Shown here piece by piece: positions 1 to 9,360 of a stretch of DNA of 64,000 bases (position 1 is the stretch's first letter; each line of letters opens with the position of its first letter). Made by a program: the position numbers and the translations under genes. The notes beneath the pieces were generated by a model. It worked only from the letters and a program-made list of their open reading frames with translations, was not told the origin of the DNA and ran no database searches. This stretch comes from Aquipuribacter nitratireducens (GTDB lineage Bacteria > Actinomycetota > Actinomycetes > Actinomycetales > JBBAYJ01): assembly GCF_037860835.1 (NCBI RefSeq), contig NZ_JBBEOG010000003.1, positions 372,001 to 436,000 on the forward strand, read 5' to 3'.

Positions 1-11
1 CGGACCGGGGG

Positions 12-764
12 TCACCGGGCGCGCCACGCCGCGACGAGGTACCCGACGCCGAGGGGGGCCGCCGCCAGGAGGACCCGGGCCCGCGGGCGCGTCGTCGGGA
101 CCGGGTCGTGGGCGGCCCGGGCGCGACCCGGACCGGTGACCACGGGCGCCAGGGGCAGCGCCGGCAACGCGGCGAGGTGCGCGAGGAGGTCGACGGCCGG
201 GCACGCGTCGGCGCCGACCTCCGGCGCCACGGCGCGCGTCCGGGCCGGGACGGGACGGCCCGCACGGGCCGCTCGCGCGAGGGAGCGGTCGACGGTCTCC
301 CCCCGGGGGTCGTCCCCACCGGGGGCCCGGGGGCCGCGCGTGCGGGAGCCGTCGGCGAGGAGGAGCAGCCCGGTCGTGCCGGGCCGGGCGTCCTGCGCCG
401 CGCACCAGGCCGCGGACGCGGCGGGGTCGGGCCCGACCCGGTCCCACGACGTCTCCTCCCGGCCGGGGCGCCAGTCGGGGGCGGCGTCGTGACCGGGTCG
501 TGAGTCGAGCAGCGCGTGGCCGAGCTCGTGCGGCCAGGACCCGCGGGCGCGGGAGGGGACCGGCGGCGGGAGCGGGGAGCCGAACCCGGCGAGCGTCCCC
601 GGCACCTGCGTCGCCACGAGGACGACCCGGTCACAGCCGTCGAGGACGTCGAGCGCCTCGTGGACGGCGTCCCGGACGGGCGCGACCTCGGGCACGGCGG
701 TGCCCGTCAACCACGGCAGCAGGACCGGCGCCGCCGGGACCAGGCAGGCGGCGGTCACGGGCAC
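12..764 (-). CDS. LigB-like (class III extradiol dioxygenase superfamily) protein
   Basis: A 250-residue protein rich in Ala and Pro, starting VPVTAACLVPAAPVLLP. It resembles the conserved actinobacterial protein found between miaB and miaA and usually annotated as a class III extradiol ring-cleavage dioxygenase homologue; its substrate is unknown. I recognise it from the N-terminal pattern and from its place downstream of miaB on the same strand, not from visible metal ligands. The reading frame stays open far upstream, but that part runs antisense-like through the LuxR regulator, so I place the start at the GTG at 764, before the first hydrophobic strand. No clear ribosome site precedes it. 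miaA would be expected next, beyond the left edge. Confidence 0.55.
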   Translation of the reverse strand: MPVTAACLVPAAPVLLPWLTGTAVPEVAPVRDAVHEALDVLDGCDRVVLVATQVPGTLAGFGSPLPPPVPSRARGSWPHELGHALLDSRPGHDAAPDWRPGREETSWDRVGPDPAASAAWCAAQDARPGTTGLLLLADGSRTRGPRAPGGDDPRGETVDRSLARAARAGRPVPARTRAVAPEVGADACPAVDLLAHLAALPALPLAPVVTGPGRARAAHDPVPTTRPRARVLLAAAPLGVGYLVAAWRAR

Positions 765-801
765 CGCGTCACGGTAGCCGGGCGGGCGGCGCCGGGCCGT
801 G

Positions 802-829
802 TCAGCCCTGTCAGGCCCTGTCAGCCCTG
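802..829. repeat. Short tandem repeat (9/10/9 bp) at the end of the LuxR-type regulator
   Basis: Three consecutive units tcagccctg, tcaggccctg and tcagccctg. The TGA stop of the regulator, read on the minus strand, lies in the unit at 821-829, and the other units repeat the same CTGACAGGG text downstream of it. The unit lengths are not multiples of three. Confidence 0.8.
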
Positions 830-3800
830 TCCGTCCCCCTGACGGCCGTGCGGCTCCACGGGCAGCAGGCCCCCGCGGTGGGCGAGGGACACCGCCTCGG
901 TGCGGCTGCCCGCCCCCAGCTTCGCCATGAGGTTCGACAGGTGCACGGAGACGGTCTTCTCGCTGATGAAGAGCGCGGCGCCGACCTGGCGGTTCGTCAG
1001 GCCGTGGGCGACGAGGCCGAGGACCTCGCGCTCGCGGGCCGTCAGCGGGTGCGGCAGCTCCGGCTCGGCGCCACCGGCGAGCCCGGCCCGGCGGGCCAGC
1101 GCGTCGGCGCGGTCCAGCAGGGGGGTCGCCCGCAGCTCGGTCGCGACGCCGCGGACCTGCGCGACGAGGGCCTCGACCTCGTCCCGTGAGCTGACACGGC
1201 CGCCGGAGGCGAGGAGGGCTGCGGCGAGGCCGAGGTGGCAGCGGGCGGCCTCGAAGGGGTGACCGAGGGAGGTGAACGCCGTCACCGCCTCCCGCCACGC
1301 GGGCACGGGGTCCGGGCCGAGCCGGGCGAGCTCCGCACGCAGGCGGGCCCGCCACGCCAGCGCCTCCAGGCCGGGGCGGGACCGCGGGTGGGGGTCGGCG
1401 TCGGCGCGCGCGACGAGCTCCTCGACGGCCGCCGCACGGCGCTCCGCCCGCCGGGCGAGGGCGCCGGCGCGGGTCTCGTCCCGGCGCAGCAGCGCCTCCT
1501 CGGCGACGTCGGCGAGGGCGGCCACCTCGACCGCGCCGAACCACACGAGACCGAGGTGGTCCTCACCGGCCGCGCGGGCGAGCTCGTCACGTCCCGCCCG
1601 GGCGAGGTCGGCGGCCTCCTCGGGGCGCCCCTGCCAGCGGCGCAGCTCGGCGAGGCACCCGTCGACGACGACCTGGACCCCGAGGTCGAGCCCGCGCAGG
1701 GGAACGAGCCGCTCGACGGCGGCGTCGGCCGCCTCGTCGCCGCGGCCGACGGCGACGTAGAGGTCGATCGCCGCGAGCCGGGCGGAGGGCGTGTCGGGCG
1801 CGAGGTCGGTGTCGGCCTCCGGACGGGAGCGCCAGCGCCCCGTCATGTACCGGGCGAGGCGGCGCAGCACCCGCAGCTCGACGGCGAGCGGGCTCCACAG
1901 CAGCCCCGCCGCCCCGGCTCGCTCGACGGCGTCGTCGGCCACCGCGAGGGCGCCCTCGAGGTCGCCGCGGTGGTGCCGGGACCAGCCGAGGTTGACCGAG
2001 GCGCGCAGCTCCGTCAGCAGGTCGCCCGCGGAGCGGGACCGCTGGACCGCCTGGACGAGGCGCTCGTCGGCGAGCCGCTCCACCGCCTCCGGGTCGCCGG
2101 CGCCCGCGACGTCGTCGGCGACCGAGACGGCGACCGTCGCGAGCGCGTCGGCCTCGACGTCGGTGAGCCCGGCCTCGACGGCGACGGCGAGGGCCCGCTC
2201 GGCCGCCTGCCGGGCCTGCGGGGCCCCGGCGAGCATGAGGGCGCGCGCGAGGCCGGCCAGCGCCCAGGCCCGGTCGCGGACGACGTGGGGCGGCCCCTCG
2301 CGGACGACCGCGTCGGTCGCCGTGCCGTCGACGTCGAGCAGGGCGACCGCGGCCCGGGCGTGCTCGAGGGCCTCCTCGGTCCGCTCGGCGGCGATGAGGT
2401 GCTGGGCGAGGCGGTGCTGGAGGGTGCCCTCACGGTGGGCGTCGCCTGCGGCGTGCGCACGGTCCAGCGCCCCCCGTGCCAGCGCCACGGCACGCTCCAC
2501 CTGGCCGCAGCGGCTCGCGAGCCCCGCGGCGCGGCGGTGCAGGTCGACGTCGTCCTGACCGAGCCTGGCGGCCGCGTCGGGCACCGCGTCGTACAGCTCG
2601 ATCGCCCGTTCCAGGTGGGCGAGCGCCTGCCGTGGCGCGAGCCGGTCCACCGCCTCGTCGGCCGCCCGGACGCACGCCGACAGCGCCGTGGGGAGGTCGT
2701 GCGCCGCGAGCGCGTGGTGGGCGAGCTCCGCGGCGCTGCCCCCCACGGCGGCCGGACCGCCGGTCGTGGCGTCGTCGAGGGCCGCGACGAGGGCCGCGGC
2801 GTACTCCCCGTGCCAGCGGCGCCGCTCTCCCGGCAGGAGGTCGTCGTACACGACCTCCTGCAGGAGGGCGTGCCGGAACGCGAACCGCTCCCCCTCGGGG
2901 CGCAGCACCTGCGCGGACACCGCCTCGCGGAGGGCGTCGTCGAGCTCGTCCCGCGGCAGCCCGCTCACGGCCGCGAGGAGGGTGTCGTCGACCCGGCGAC
3001 CGCCGACCGACGCGACGCGCGCCACCTGCCGCCCGCGCGGCGACAGCCGCTCGAGGCGGGCCAGCAGCACGTCGGCGAGGCCGTCGGGCACGCCGGGACG
3101 GTCGCCGGCGGCGAACAGCTCCTCGGCGAAGTACGCGTTCCCCTCCGAGCGGTCGAGGACCCGCTGCACGGTCCCGGCCGGTACGTCCCGACCGGCGAGC
3201 ACCGCGAGGAAGCGGGCCATGCCCGGCCGGTCGAACGGTCGGACCTCGACCCGTTCGACGTGCGGCAGCCGCGCGAGCTCACCGAGGAGACCGCGCACGG
3301 GGTGCGAGCGGTGGAGGTCGTCGCTGCGGTAGGTGGTGACGACCAGCACCCGCTCGCGCCGCATGCGTCCCAGCAGGTAGCGCAGGAGGTCCCGGGAGGA
3401 CGGGTCGGCCCAGTGGAGGTCCTCGACGACGAGCAGCAGGGGCTGCTGCCGCGACAGCCCGCCGAGGTGCGCGGCGACGGCCTCGAAGAGCCTGAGCCGG
3501 CCGACCTCCACCGCCGTGGCGTCGGCGACGGCGTCCAGCGGCGGCGGTGCCGGGGTCGCCGGCGGCGCCGCGGCGCCGAGGAGGGGCGCGAGCGCCTCCG
3601 GCAGCACGGCCCCGGTGGCGGAGAGGTGGTCGCCGAGCGCCTCGGCGAACGCGAGGTACGGCAGGCCGGCGGCACCGAAGTCGACGCAGTGCCCGCGCAG
3701 CACGAGCGCCCCGACGCCGGCGACCCGCTCGGCGACGGCCTCGACGAGGCGCGTCTTGCCGGCCCCGGCGTCGCCCGCGAGCAGGACCGCGCCCGGGCGT

Positions 3801-3889
3801 CCGGACGCGGCCTGCTCGAAGCGGTCGAGGAGCCGGGCGAGCTCGTCGGCCCGTCCGACCAGCGGCGCGTCGAGGCTCAGGCGGGACAC
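821..3889 (-). CDS. Large ATP-binding LuxR-family (LAL) transcriptional regulator
   Basis: A protein of about 1022 residues with the LAL layout. It begins with an AAA/ATPase module: Walker A GDAGAGKT at 39-46 and the Walker B-like LLLVVED at 151-157, followed by HWADPSS. A long helical, TPR-like, Ala/Arg/Leu-rich middle follows. The last 65 or so residues form a LuxR helix-turn-helix (LTAREREVLGLVAHGLTN, then SEKTVSVHLSNLMAKLG). Such proteins (MalT, many Streptomyces pathway activators) sense a ligand through the ATPase/TPR part and bind DNA through the C-terminus. I use the GTG at 3889, just before the conserved LVGR. An upstream GTG at 3931, next to the stop of the 56-residue gene, would add 14 residues. 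The ligand and targets cannot be read from the sequence. Confidence 0.85.
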   Translation of the reverse strand: MSRLSLDAPLVGRADELARLLDRFEQAASGRPGAVLLAGDAGAGKTRLVEAVAERVAGVGALVLRGHCVDFGAAGLPYLAFAEALGDHLSATGAVLPEALAPLLGAAAPPATPAPPPLDAVADATAVEVGRLRLFEAVAAHLGGLSRQQPLLLVVEDLHWADPSSRDLLRYLLGRMRRERVLVVTTYRSDDLHRSHPVRGLLGELARLPHVERVEVRPFDRPGMARFLAVLAGRDVPAGTVQRVLDRSEGNAYFAEELFAAGDRPGVPDGLADVLLARLERLSPRGRQVARVASVGGRRVDDTLLAAVSGLPRDELDDALREAVSAQVLRPEGERFAFRHALLQEVVYDDLLPGERRRWHGEYAAALVAALDDATTGGPAAVGGSAAELAHHALAAHDLPTALSACVRAADEAVDRLAPRQALAHLERAIELYDAVPDAAARLGQDDVDLHRRAAGLASRCGQVERAVALARGALDRAHAAGDAHREGTLQHRLAQHLIAAERTEEALEHARAAVALLDVDGTATDAVVREGPPHVVRDRAWALAGLARALMLAGAPQARQAAERALAVAVEAGLTDVEADALATVAVSVADDVAGAGDPEAVERLADERLVQAVQRSRSAGDLLTELRASVNLGWSRHHRGDLEGALAVADDAVERAGAAGLLWSPLAVELRVLRRLARYMTGRWRSRPEADTDLAPDTPSARLAAIDLYVAVGRGDEAADAAVERLVPLRGLDLGVQVVVDGCLAELRRWQGRPEEAADLARAGRDELARAAGEDHLGLVWFGAVEVAALADVAEEALLRRDETRAGALARRAERRAAAVEELVARADADPHPRSRPGLEALAWRARLRAELARLGPDPVPAWREAVTAFTSLGHPFEAARCHLGLAAALLASGGRVSSRDEVEALVAQVRGVATELRATPLLDRADALARRAGLAGGAEPELPHPLTAREREVLGLVAHGLTNRQVGAALFISEKTVSVHLSNLMAKLGAGSRTEAVSLAHRGGLLPVEPHGRQGDGQG

Positions 3890-3938
3890 CGCCTCATCGT
3901 GGCAGGCGCCCCCGACACGGGACGAGAGCACTCACCCG

Positions 3939-4109
3939 TCACGCGGCGAGGACGAGGTCCTCGTCCCGCCGTGCGACGCGCGCCCGACGGCGGGCGATCA
4001 GCCGGGACACGAGGCCGCGGGCGGATGCGACGTCGCGGGCGAGCCGCTCGCGGCGGTAGGCGAGCTCGGCGTCGGCGAGCATCCCCACGGTCATCAGGTC
4101 GTGCGACAC
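3939..4109 (-). CDS. 56-residue basic protein of unknown function
   Basis: A small protein starting VSHDLMTVGMLADAEL. Its centre is amphipathic and Arg-rich (ERLARDVASARGLVSRLIAR, then RRRARVARRDE). I do not recognise a family. The start is well supported: a GGAGGAGG ribosome site sits 5 nt before the GTG at 4109. It lies between miaB and the LAL regulator on the same strand. Its stop is only 8 nt from the alternative GTG start of the regulator, so the two are probably co-transcribed. There is no signal peptide or membrane segment. Possible roles (a small regulator or an accessory factor of the LAL protein) are guesses from position alone. Confidence 0.7.
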   Translation of the reverse strand: MSHDLMTVGMLADAELAYRRERLARDVASARGLVSRLIARRRARVARRDEDLVLAA

Positions 4110-4127
4110 GGTGGCCTCCTCCGGTTC

Positions 4128-4150
4128 CCCGGGAGGTCGTTCCTCCCGGG
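4128..4150 (-). terminator. Perfect 9-bp stem-loop between miaB and the 56-residue gene
   Basis: CCCGGGAGG, loop TCGTT, CCTCCCGGG. It lies about 20 nt upstream of the 56-residue gene, just before its ribosome site, and 210 nt after miaB on the same strand. It has no T-tract, so it could be a weak terminator, a leader attenuator or an operator. Confidence 0.4.
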
Positions 4151-4230
4151 CACTACCAGAGTCGGTCTCAGAGACGGCCCGGCGGATCGGACGACCACGC
4201 CGCCCTTGCGCGTCGCAGAAGGCGAGGCGG

Positions 4231-4320
4231 CCTGAGTCGCCCTGTCGGCGACCTGAGGGCCCGGCGGCCGGACGGCCGCCGCCCTGAGGTCGTCCGGCGA
4301 GCGCCTGAGGGGTGGCTGAG
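4231..4320. repeat. CCTGAG motif series with near-helical spacing
   Basis: CCTGAG occurs at 4231, 4252, 4283 and 4304, with a variant GCTGAG at 4315. The ctgag cores are 21, 31, 21 and 11 bp apart, close to 2, 3, 2 and 1 turns of B-DNA. The array lies in the 250-bp gap upstream of the 56-residue gene and the LAL regulator, so it is a candidate multi-site operator. Confidence 0.6.
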
Positions 4321-4359
4321 GGGGCCTCGGGGCCCCGAGGGGCCCGAGGTCCTGGTGGG

Positions 4360-5892
4360 TCAACCGGTCGGTACCCCGACCCGGGGCATGCCGAGCCCGA
4401 CCGTGACGGGACCCGGGCCGCTCCCCCCGTCGGTGCCGGCAGGGCGGGCCTGGCGGGCCTCCCACGCGTCGCCGGCACGGGTGCGCCGCACCGACAGCAC
4501 GCCGGCGTCCGCGACGAGGTGGTGCGGGGCGCCGTACGTCACCTCCACCTCGACGACGTCCCCGGGCCGGATGTCACCCTCCGCCGGCTCCGCCCCGGGT
4601 GCGGGGTGGGGGGCGAAGTGCACGAGGCGGTTGTCCGGGGCCCGCCCGCTCAGCCTCGCGGTCACGCCGTCCTTGCGGCCCTCCCCCTCGGCGACGAGGA
4701 GCTCGAGGCGGCGGCCCTCCTGGGCCCGGTTCTCCGCCCACGAGATCTCCTCCTGGAGCGCGACGAGGCGTTCGTACCGCTCCTGCACGACGGCCTTCGG
4801 CAGCTGCTCCGGCAGGTCCGCCGCCGGGGTGCCCGGTCGCGTCGAGTACTGGAAGGTGAAGGCGTTGGCGAAACGCGCACGACGCACGACGTCGAGCGTC
4901 GCGAGGAAGTCCTCCTCGGTCTCGCCGGGGAAGCCGACGATGATGTCGGTGCTGATCGCGGCGTCCGGCATGGCGGCGCGGACCCGGTCGATGATGCCGA
5001 GGAACCGCTCGGAGCGGTACGAGCGCCGCATGGCGCGCAGCACCCGGTCCGAGCCGGACTGCAGCGGCATGTGGAGCTGCGGCATCACCGTCGGCGTCTC
5101 GGCCATCGCGTCGATGACGTCGTCGGTGAACGCCGCGGGGTGCGGGCTCGTGAAGCGGACCCGCTCGATGCCGGGCACCGCCCCGACGGCGCGCAGCAGC
5201 CTGCCGAAGGCGAGGCGGTCCCCGAACTCGACGCCGTAGCTGTTGACGTTCTGCCCCAGCAGCGTGACCTCGACGACGCCCTCGCCGACCAGCGCCTCCA
5301 CCTCGGCGAGGACGTCGCCGGGCCGGCGGTCCTTCTCCTTGCCACGCAGGCTCGGGACGATGCAGAAGGTGCACGTGTTGTTGCACCCGACGCTGATCGA
5401 CACCCACGCGGCGTAGGCGGACTCCCGCCGCGTCGGCAGCGTCGAGGGGAACACCTCGAGCGACTCGAGGATCTCGACCTGCGCCTCGGCGTTGTGCCGG
5501 GCCCGCTCGAGGAGACCGGGCAGCGACCCGAGGTTGTGGGTGCCGATGACGACGTCGACCCACGGCGCCCGCCGCACGATCTCGCCACGGTCCTTCTGGG
5601 CGAGGCAGCCGGCGACGGCGATCTGCATGCCGGGGCGACGCTGCTTGACGGGGGCGAGGTGGCCGAGGTTGCCGTACAGCTTGTTGTCGGCGTTCTCCCG
5701 GACCGCGCACGTGTTGAGCACCACCACGTCGGCGCCCTCGCGGGCGACGAGGTCCGCGTCGGCGGCGACGTAGCCCGCCTCCTCGAGGAGCCCGGTGAGG
5801 CGCTCGGAGTCGTGGACGTTCATCTGGCAGCCGAACGTCCGCACGTGGTAGGTGCGGACGGCCGGCGCGGGGGTGCTCGTGCTGCTGGTCAT
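4360..5892 (-). CDS. miaB: tRNA-2-methylthio-N6-(dimethylallyl)adenosine synthase MiaB
   Basis: A 510-residue radical-SAM methylthiotransferase that adds the 2-methylthio group to i6A37 of tRNAs. The N-terminal UPF0004 domain has its three cluster cysteines: C22 in TFGCQMN, C61 in LNTCAVREN and C95 in AGCLAQK. The radical-SAM cluster is C169-x3-C173-x2-C176 in GCNNTCTFC. The C-terminal part fits a TRAM domain. The start is ATG at 5892. A TACGCT hexamer ends 9 nt before it and no ribosome site is visible, so the leader is probably absent or very short. It is the first gene of the miaB / 56-residue / LAL / dioxygenase-like set on this strand. Confidence 0.97.
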   Translation of the reverse strand: MTSSTSTPAPAVRTYHVRTFGCQMNVHDSERLTGLLEEAGYVAADADLVAREGADVVVLNTCAVRENADNKLYGNLGHLAPVKQRRPGMQIAVAGCLAQKDRGEIVRRAPWVDVVIGTHNLGSLPGLLERARHNAEAQVEILESLEVFPSTLPTRRESAYAAWVSISVGCNNTCTFCIVPSLRGKEKDRRPGDVLAEVEALVGEGVVEVTLLGQNVNSYGVEFGDRLAFGRLLRAVGAVPGIERVRFTSPHPAAFTDDVIDAMAETPTVMPQLHMPLQSGSDRVLRAMRRSYRSERFLGIIDRVRAAMPDAAISTDIIVGFPGETEEDFLATLDVVRRARFANAFTFQYSTRPGTPAADLPEQLPKAVVQERYERLVALQEEISWAENRAQEGRRLELLVAEGEGRKDGVTARLSGRAPDNRLVHFAPHPAPGAEPAEGDIRPGDVVEVEVTYGAPHHLVADAGVLSVRRTRAGDAWEARQARPAGTDGGSGPGPVTVGLGMPRVGVPTG

Positions 5893-5944
5893 GGCGGCAC
5901 CAGCGTACGGCGACGTGCACCCCCGCCCGGACGCGTCGAGCGGC

Positions 5945-7363
5945 TCAGACCGCGCGGGCCTGCTCGTAGAGCGCGGAGCCGATGAGCTCGAGGCTCACCT
6001 GCATGCGCTCCGGGGAGATGTTCTTGGCGACGGTGTCCTCCGGCGAGTGGTAGGGCGGCTCCAGCAGCGCGGGCGAGGCCTCCCCGCGCCACGAGAAGTT
6101 GCTGCTCGCGATGCCCCGCTCCTGGAAGGACTGGTGGTCGCTGGCGCCACGGGTGGTGACCGGCGACAGCGACGGTGCGTAGCCGAGACGCTCGGCGGCG
6201 GCGATGACCGACTGGTTGATGACGTTGGCGGAGCCGTCCCACGACAGCACCCAGTAGCGCGTCGCCGGGTCCCAGCTCGTCGCGACCATGTCGTTGTTGT
6301 AGACGCCGAGCAGGCGGTCGCGCTCGGCCTGGTCGAGCTGCGCGACGTGGAAGCGGGAGCCGATGAGCCCCTGCTCCTCCGAGCCCCACAACGAGAACCG
6401 CAGGTCGGCCTCCGTCGGCAGCGACCGCATGACTCGCGCGATCTCGACGGTGAGCGCGGTACCGGAACCGTCGTCGTTGGCGCCGGGGGCGCCGATCACG
6501 GAGTCGTAGTGCGCGCAGACCATGAGCGCGGGGCGGCTGCCGTCGGGGCGTCCCCTCCCGGCCCGCTCGGCGAGCACGTTGTGGGAGGTGAGCCCACGGA
6601 ACGCCTGGGTGCGCACGGTGAGGGTCATCGGGCCGCGGGCCAGCGCCTCCCGCAGGCGGTACTTCTGCACGGTGGCGACACCGACGACGGGCACGGCGAC
6701 CGGGGTGGACAGCGCGACCGACGCGGCCTGGGCCCGGCGGATCGGGTCGGTGGGGTCGGCCGGCAGGACGAGCACGGCCGCGGCGCCGCGGGCGACCGCG
6801 GCCTGCACGCGCTGCGTGCGGACCGCGGTCGACACGCCCAGGGGGGTGTCGACGAGCACGACGGCACCGCTGAGGTCCCCACCGCCGGTGCCGTCGAGGG
6901 CGTCCACGACCGGACCGGTCACCGTCGTGTCGAGCGCGGCCTGCGGCGAGGCGCCCGCCTGCCAGCAGATGTCGCCGTCGAGGGCGGGGCTGCCCATGAC
7001 CTCGGCGAGGAACTTGTCTGCGACCGGGAACGGCTCGAGGCGCACGTCGTAGCCGTAGGAGTCGAGGACACCGGCGAGGTAGTCGGCGGCCGCACGCTCC
7101 GACGGCGTGCCGCCGATGCGCGGCCCGACGCCCTCCGACAGCTCGACGATGTGCTCGATCGCGCGGGCAGCGGAGACCCGCTGGACGACGACCCGGTCGC
7201 GTGCGGTCAGGGCGGGCGCTGCCACGGCGCCGGGTCGGACGGCGTCCACGGCCCAGGCGGGCGCGGCGAGCGCGGTCGCAGCGGCGCCGCCGAGCGCCGC
7301 GAGCGCGCTGCGGCGGGTCAGGGTGGGGAGGAGGGACGGATCGGGGCTGGGCTCGGTCGACAC
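5945..7363 (-). CDS. Exported M28-family zinc metallopeptidase
   Basis: A 472-residue protein with a Tat-type signal ([11 protein letters not shown] at 16-26, then a hydrophobic stretch and APAWA). A PA-like insert lies at roughly 145-255, followed by an M28 peptidase core. Likely zinc ligands and catalytic residues are H285 in AHYDS, D297 in GANDDGSG, E329/E330 in WGSEEQG, D358 in YNNDM and H439 in YHSPEDT. M28 enzymes of this layout are secreted aminopeptidases or glutamate carboxypeptidase-like proteins; the exact substrate is not evident. The start is GTG at 7363, with GGAGG 7 nt upstream; a longer frame to 7447 lacks such support. It diverges from the glutamate importer, which might take up its products, though that is inference. 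Confidence 0.85.
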   Translation of the reverse strand: MSTEPSPDPSLLPTLTRRSALAALGGAAATALAAPAWAVDAVRPGAVAAPALTARDRVVVQRVSAARAIEHIVELSEGVGPRIGGTPSERAAADYLAGVLDSYGYDVRLEPFPVADKFLAEVMGSPALDGDICWQAGASPQAALDTTVTGPVVDALDGTGGGDLSGAVVLVDTPLGVSTAVRTQRVQAAVARGAAAVLVLPADPTDPIRRAQAASVALSTPVAVPVVGVATVQKYRLREALARGPMTLTVRTQAFRGLTSHNVLAERAGRGRPDGSRPALMVCAHYDSVIGAPGANDDGSGTALTVEIARVMRSLPTEADLRFSLWGSEEQGLIGSRFHVAQLDQAERDRLLGVYNNDMVATSWDPATRYWVLSWDGSANVINQSVIAAAERLGYAPSLSPVTTRGASDHQSFQERGIASSNFSWRGEASPALLEPPYHSPEDTVAKNISPERMQVSLELIGSALYEQARAV

Positions 7364-7403
7364 GGGCGGACCTCCGGGGTCGCGGTGGGGTGGATGCGGG
7401 CTG

Positions 7404-7433
7404 AACGTACGGTCGGTTATGCGCGGTTGACAA
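7404..7433 (-). promoter_or_regulatory. Likely sigma-A promoter of the M28 peptidase gene
   Basis: On the minus strand TTGTCA (7428-7433) and TACGTT (7404-7409) are separated by 18 bp. This leaves a leader of roughly 35 nt containing the GGAGG of the peptidase gene. The same bases read on the plus strand give a perfect TTGACA at 7427-7432, but without a well-placed -10. Confidence 0.5.
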
Positions 7434-7548
7434 TGGCTCACCCGCATCTGTCGCGAGACGTCCCGTCATCACCCGTTCGCTGCGACGCGCCAGGTCACGG
7501 ATCGGCAACGTCGGCCCTGCTGCATGGCCCGGCACGGTCCGATCGGTC

Positions 7549-7554
7549 TAGGTT
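7549..7554 (+). promoter_or_regulatory. -10 hexamer TAGGTT of leaderless gluA
   Basis: TAGGTT ends 7 nt before the gluA ATG and there is no Shine-Dalgarno sequence between them, so the transcript probably begins at the start codon. Confidence 0.55.
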
Positions 7555-7561
7555 GCCCGTC

Positions 7562-8335
7562 ATGCCCGATCAGGAGGCCTCCCCCGCTGCGGCTGTCGGC
7601 GCGCCCCTCGTCGTGGTCGACGACGTGAACAAGCACTTCGGCGACCTCCACGTCCTCAAGGACATCGACCTCACCGTCAAGCGCGGCGAGGTGGTCGTCG
7701 TCATCGGGCCGTCCGGCTCGGGCAAGTCGACGCTGTGCCGGACGATCAACCGGCTCGAGACGTACGAGTCCGGCTCCATCACCATCGACGGGGAGCCGCT
7801 GCCCGACGAGGGCAAGGAGCTGGCCCGGCTCCGTGCCGACGTCGGCATGGTGTTCCAGTCGTTCAACCTCTTCGCCCACAAGACCGTCCTCGAGAACGTG
7901 ACCCTCGGGCCGACGAAGGTCCGCAAGGTCAAGAAGTCCGAGGCGGAGAAGACGGCGATGCAGCTCCTCGAGCGCGTCGGCGTCGCCAACCAGGCCAAGA
8001 AGTACCCCGCGCAGCTCTCGGGCGGTCAGCAGCAGCGCGTCGCGATCGCGCGTGCCCTCGCGATGCAGCCGAAGGTCATGCTCTTCGACGAGCCGACGTC
8101 GGCGCTCGACCCCGAGATGATCAACGAGGTGCTCGACGTCATGACCTCGCTGGCCAAGGAGGGCATGACGATGATCGTCGTCACCCACGAGATGGGCTTC
8201 GCGCGCAAGGCGGCGAACCGCGTCGTCTTCATGTCCGACGGCGAGATCGTCGAGGAGGCCGAGCCCGAGACGTTCTTCACGAGCCCGCGCTCCGCCCGCG
8301 CGAAGGACTTCCTGTCCAAGATCCTCACCCACTGA
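7562..8335 (+). CDS. gluA: Glutamate-type amino-acid ABC transporter, ATP-binding protein
   Basis: A 257-residue ABC ATPase of the polar amino-acid uptake family that powers the GluCD permease. Walker [10 protein letters not shown] is at 49-57, the Q-loop FQSFNLF follows, the signature LSGGQQQ is at 152-158, and Walker B LFDEP is at 174-178. The H-loop is in VTHEMGF. Length and motifs match GluA/GlnQ proteins. The ATG at 7562 follows a TAGGTT -10 by 7 nt, suggesting a leaderless message. It heads the order gluA-gluB-gluC-gluD known from Corynebacterium glutamicum. Glutamate is the likely substrate, but glutamine or aspartate cannot be excluded. Confidence 0.93.
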   Translation: MPDQEASPAAAVGAPLVVVDDVNKHFGDLHVLKDIDLTVKRGEVVVVIGPSGSGKSTLCRTINRLETYESGSITIDGEPLPDEGKELARLRADVGMVFQSFNLFAHKTVLENVTLGPTKVRKVKKSEAEKTAMQLLERVGVANQAKKYPAQLSGGQQQRVAIARALAMQPKVMLFDEPTSALDPEMINEVLDVMTSLAKEGMTMIVVTHEMGFARKAANRVVFMSDGEIVEEAEPETFFTSPRSARAKDFLSKILTH

Positions 8336-8394
8336 TCCCCGCACCACACCGGCGGGGGCCCAGCCCACGCCCCGAACATCCCGGGAGGGAACCC

Positions 8395-9351
8395 ATGAAC
8401 GCACGCCGCCCGCTCACCGGCATCGCCGCGCTGAGCGTCGCCGCCCTCGTCCTCGCCGCCTGCGGCGGCGGGGACGACACCACCGACACCGACGCCGGAG
8501 CCGGCGCGACCGACGCGGGGGCCGAGGCCACCGACGCCGGCGCCGAGGCCACCGACGCCGCCGCGGGCGGTGGGGACTTCGCCGAGGGCACGACCATGGC
8601 CGAGCTCGCCGAGGCCGGCAGCATCCGAGTCGGCACGAAATTCGACCAGCCGCTGTTCGGCCTGGCGAACCTCGAGGGCACCCCCGAGGGCTTCGACGTC
8701 GAGATCGCCAAGATCATCGCCGGTGAGCTCGGGATCGACGAGGGCTCGATCGAGTGGGTCGAGACGCCGTCGGCCATCCGCGAGGAGGTCATCGAGACCG
8801 ACCAGGTCGACATGGTCGTCGCCACGTACACGATCAACGACGAGCGTCGTGAGCGCATCACCTTCGCCGGGCCGTACTACGAGGCCGGCCAGACCCTCAT
8901 GGTCCGCGCGGGCGAGGAGTCGGAGATCACCGGCCCCGAGGCGTTGTCCGACGAGTCGATCCGCGTCTGCTCCGTCGAGGGCTCGACCCCCTCGGAGAAC
9001 ATCCGCGAGTACCTCGCCTCCGACGACCAGCTGACGCTCTTCTCCACGTACCAGGAGTGCGTCGACTCCCTCGACAACAACCAGGTCGACGTCGTCACCA
9101 CCGACAACGTCATCCTCCTCGGCTTCGTGTCGCAGAGCGACGGCGCGTACGCCATCGCCGGCGAGACCTTCACGGAGGAGCCGTACGGCGTCGGCATCGA
9201 GAAGGGCGACGTCGAGTTCTGCGAGTTCATCAACGAGACCCTGGCGGCGGCCGAGGAGGCCGGGACCTACGTCGAGGCGTGGAACGCCACGGCCGGCGCG
9301 ATCGAGGGCTCCGAGGAGCCGACGCTCCCCGAGCCCGACCCCTGCTCCTGA
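8395..9351 (+). CDS. gluB: Glutamate-type ABC transporter, substrate-binding lipoprotein
   Basis: A 318-residue family-3 solute-binding protein. It has a lipoprotein signal with LVLAAC (C23) and then a repetitive Thr/Asp/Ala/Glu linker (TDAGAEATDAGAEATDAA). The binding domain starts around ELAEAGSIRVGTKFDQPLFG, with the family pattern EGFDVEIAKIIAGELG. It should capture amino acids outside the membrane and deliver them to GluCD. A GGGAGGGA ribosome site precedes the ATG at 8395. A strong stem-loop 10 nt after the stop separates it from gluC, a common way to give the binding protein more transcript than the permeases. Confidence 0.92.
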   Translation: MNARRPLTGIAALSVAALVLAACGGGDDTTDTDAGAGATDAGAEATDAGAEATDAAAGGGDFAEGTTMAELAEAGSIRVGTKFDQPLFGLANLEGTPEGFDVEIAKIIAGELGIDEGSIEWVETPSAIREEVIETDQVDMVVATYTINDERRERITFAGPYYEAGQTLMVRAGEESEITGPEALSDESIRVCSVEGSTPSENIREYLASDDQLTLFSTYQECVDSLDNNQVDVVTTDNVILLGFVSQSDGAYAIAGETFTEEPYGVGIEKGDVEFCEFINETLAAAEEAGTYVEAWNATAGAIEGSEEPTLPEPDPCS

Positions 9352-9360
9352 TGTGACACG

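Noticed and set aside
1235-5239. Very long plus-strand open frame (1334 codons) over the LAL regulator and miaB
   Set aside because: It is antisense to clearly conserved genes, is Arg/Gly/Glu-rich without any family motif, and results from stop-codon scarcity in GC-rich DNA.
7427-7432. Perfect TTGACA as the gluA -35
   Set aside because: It is about 116 bp upstream of the gluA -10 hexamer and has no -10 at 16-18 bp; the same bases better serve the divergent peptidase promoter.
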